A stretch of 64,000 nucleotides of DNA from Aequitasia blattaphilus (GTDB lineage Bacteria; Bacillota; Clostridia; Lachnospirales; Lachnospiraceae): NCBI RefSeq assembly GCF_024721305.1, contig NZ_JAMXOD010000002.1:1-64000 (forward strand), written 5' to 3'. The translations under genes were made by a program, and so were the position numbers. This document shows positions 62,449-64,000 of this stretch, piece after piece. The number at the start of each line of letters is the position of its first letter. The first letter of the stretch is position 1. The notes beneath the pieces are model-generated. The model was not told the origin of the DNA. It saw nothing but the letters and a program-made list of their open reading frames with translations, and did no database searches.

Positions 62449-64000
62449 ATGACTGTTAAAGAACGTATTCAAGCTCTGCGTGGTTTGATGAAGGAAAACG
62501 GCATCGATGTATACCTTGTTCCTTCTGCTGACAATCATCAAAGCGAATACGTCGGGGAACATTTTAAGTCCAGAGAATTTATTACTGGATTTTCTGGTTC
62601 GGCTGGTGATGCTGTCATTACAATGGATCAAGCCGGATTATGGACTGATGCCAGATATTTTATCCAGGCGAATGAGCAATTAGCCGGAAGCGGCATCAAG
62701 CTGTTTAAAATGGGGGAACCCGGTGTACCCACTTTGGAAGAGTTTTTGAATAACGTACTACCCGACAACAGTGTCCTGGGGTTTGACGGACGAGTTGTCG
62801 CTATGCAGGAAGGCCAGGCCTATGCTGATTTACTGTCTCCTCGTGAAATTAAAATTTCATACGAACACGACCTAATCAACGAATTATGGACCAAACGACC
62901 TGAACTGTCAAAAGAATCTGCGTTTATCCTGGATGAAAAGTATTCCGGTGAAAGCGTAGCAAGTAAGCTGTCTAGAGTGCGAAAAGCTATGGAAGATTCC
63001 AAGGCAAACGCACACATACTTACAACATTAGACGACATATGTTGGCTCATCAATCTAAGGGGAAATGATATCGAGTACTCTCCTATGGTTCTTTCTTATG
63101 GAATTATCTACCCAAACAAGGCAGAACTCTTTATTGATGAAAGCAAACTAGATAATCAAGCTAAAGCATTGTTAGCAGATAACAATTTTACACTTCGTCC
63201 CTATAATGACATCTATGAAGTGGTTAAAAATTTTGACAAAGGCGATACAATACTTATTAACCCGGCCAAAATCAACTACGCTATTTATAACAATATTCCC
63301 GAAGGCGTAAAAAAAGTTGAACTGCCCAATCCAAGTACCTTGTTTAAATCCATGAAAAATCCTGTGGAAATTGAAAACATTATCAATGCCCATATAAAGG
63401 ATGGAGTTGCCGTAACAAGGTTTATGCATTGGCTTAAAACAACAATCGGAAAAGAAAAAATCACTGAGATTACAGCCAGCGAAAAGCTTGATTCCTTCCG
63501 TCAAGAAGGTGAAGGTTATCTATGGCAGAGCTTCGAACCGATTTGTGCCTACAAAGACCATGCAGCAATTGTACACTATTCTGCCACACCGGAAACCGAT
63601 GTGGAATTATTCCCAAAAGGAATGTTCCTTACCGATACCGGTGGGAATTATTACGAAGGATCTACTGATATTACAAGAACATTTATTTTAGGTTCTATCA
63701 CTGACGAAGAGAAATTACACTTCACTACAGTAGCCAGAAGTATGATTAACCTTTCCAAGGCCCGGTTTTTATATGGCTGCCGCGGATACAACCTGGATAT
63801 TTTAGCAAGACAGCCTCTGTGGGATCTTGACTTAGATTATAAACACGGTACCGGACATGGTGTCGGCTATCTTTTAAGTATTCACGAAGGTCCTGCCGGC
63901 TTTAGATGGCAAGTTGTTCCATCAAAAAATGAAACCCATGTTATTGAAGAGGGAATGGTAATCACCGACGAACCTGGAATTTATATTGAAAATTCACATG
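62449..64000 (+). CDS. Xaa-Pro aminopeptidase (M24B), 3' end cut by the window
   Basis: This proline-specific M24B metallopeptidase removes N-terminal residues before proline. About 517 codons are visible and the frame is open to the window edge. It has two N-terminal creatinase domains (about 5-130 and 160-310), then the catalytic pita-bread domain. Metal ligands seen are Asp in LTDTGG, Asp in GSTDITRT, His in HGTGHGVG and Glu in TDEPGIY; the last Glu ligand would lie just beyond the edge. The ATG follows aaaggagg by eight bases. The domain layout is the long AppP type. It is divergent from the decarboxylase operon. Confidence 0.93.
   Translation, partial: MTVKERIQALRGLMKENGIDVYLVPSADNHQSEYVGEHFKSREFITGFSGSAGDAVITMDQAGLWTDARYFIQANEQLAGSGIKLFKMGEPGVPTLEEFLNNVLPDNSVLGFDGRVVAMQEGQAYADLLSPREIKISYEHDLINELWTKRPELSKESAFILDEKYSGESVASKLSRVRKAMEDSKANAHILTTLDDICWLINLRGNDIEYSPMVLSYGIIYPNKAELFIDESKLDNQAKALLADNNFTLRPYNDIYEVVKNFDKGDTILINPAKINYAIYNNIPEGVKKVELPNPSTLFKSMKNPVEIENIINAHIKDGVAVTRFMHWLKTTIGKEKITEITASEKLDSFRQEGEGYLWQSFEPICAYKDHAAIVHYSATPETDVELFPKGMFLTDTGGNYYEGSTDITRTFILGSITDEEKLHFTTVARSMINLSKARFLYGCRGYNLDILARQPLWDLDLDYKHGTGHGVGYLLSIHEGPAGFRWQVVPSKNETHVIEEGMVITDEPGIYIENSH

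Overview
The window is a stretch of low-GC Gram-positive chromosome. The gene families (RsfS/YqeK/NadD/Obg/L27/Prp/L21 cluster, HisZ-type histidine operon, Rnf complex, Na+-pumping biotin decarboxylase, GerW/YtfJ sporulation protein, ZapA, RecU, RpiR, LytTR) point to an anaerobic, probably endospore-forming Clostridia member, most likely Lachnospiraceae. The genus cannot be fixed by eye. Coding density is very high and almost everything reads on the minus strand. Only lexA (left edge), a LytTR response regulator, apbE and an aminopeptidase P (cut by the right edge) read on the plus strand. I saw no rRNA, tRNA, CRISPR array, insertion sequence or prophage.

Layout. 0-5 kb: lexA, then (minus) the ribosome-biogenesis cluster rplU-prp-rpmA-obg-yhbY-nadD-yqeK-rsfS behind a promoter and a probable L21 leader. 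5-12.2 kb: a DMT exporter, a CBS protein, aspartate kinase, HAD, YbaK and SPL-like radical SAM genes, then the DUF2344 and B12-type radical SAM pair. 12.3-14.6 kb: an AT-rich accessory island with an ABC permease and ATPase divergent from a LytTR regulator. 14.6-19.7 kb: histidine operon hisZ-G-D-B-IE with a near-consensus promoter; its last gene carries an extra, catalytically degenerate HisF-like domain. 19.7-28 kb: recU, an RluA-type synthase, a membrane protein, SDR, YgiQ, HAD, an rRNA methyltransferase and pepD. 28-33.8 kb: asp23-fakA-recG-rsmD-coaD and a coiled-coil protein, bounded by a promoter and a strong terminator. 33.8-43.7 kb: rpmB, ytfJ/ytfI, the PBP/FtsW pair, a U32 peptidase, zapA, ruvBA, a Gx transporter and a NusG-II protein. 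43.8-50.7 kb: apbE facing the complete rnfCDGEAB operon plus two small membrane proteins. 50.8-56.7 kb: a Dus enzyme, an S1-domain protein, ispH, cmk, a flavoprotein and rpiR. 56.8-62.1 kb: the Na+ decarboxylase/transcarboxylase operon. 62.4 kb to the end: aminopeptidase P.

Themes. Energy conservation is concentrated at 43-62 kb: Rnf couples ferredoxin and NAD to an ion gradient, ApbE attaches its FMN, and the biotin-dependent carboxyltransferases with a beta-subunit ion pump link decarboxylation to a Na+ gradient. The points most worth a second look are the HisF-like/HisIE fusion, the presence of both acyl-CoA- and keto-acid-type carboxyltransferases with one biotin carrier and an ion pump, an enlarged lipoprotein OadG, a cysteine-rich RnfE tail, the kinase-less LytTR/ABC island, the overlapping basic tails of the FtsW/PBP pair, and a probably leaderless apbE transcript. 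Many promoters share a TRTGn extended -10.
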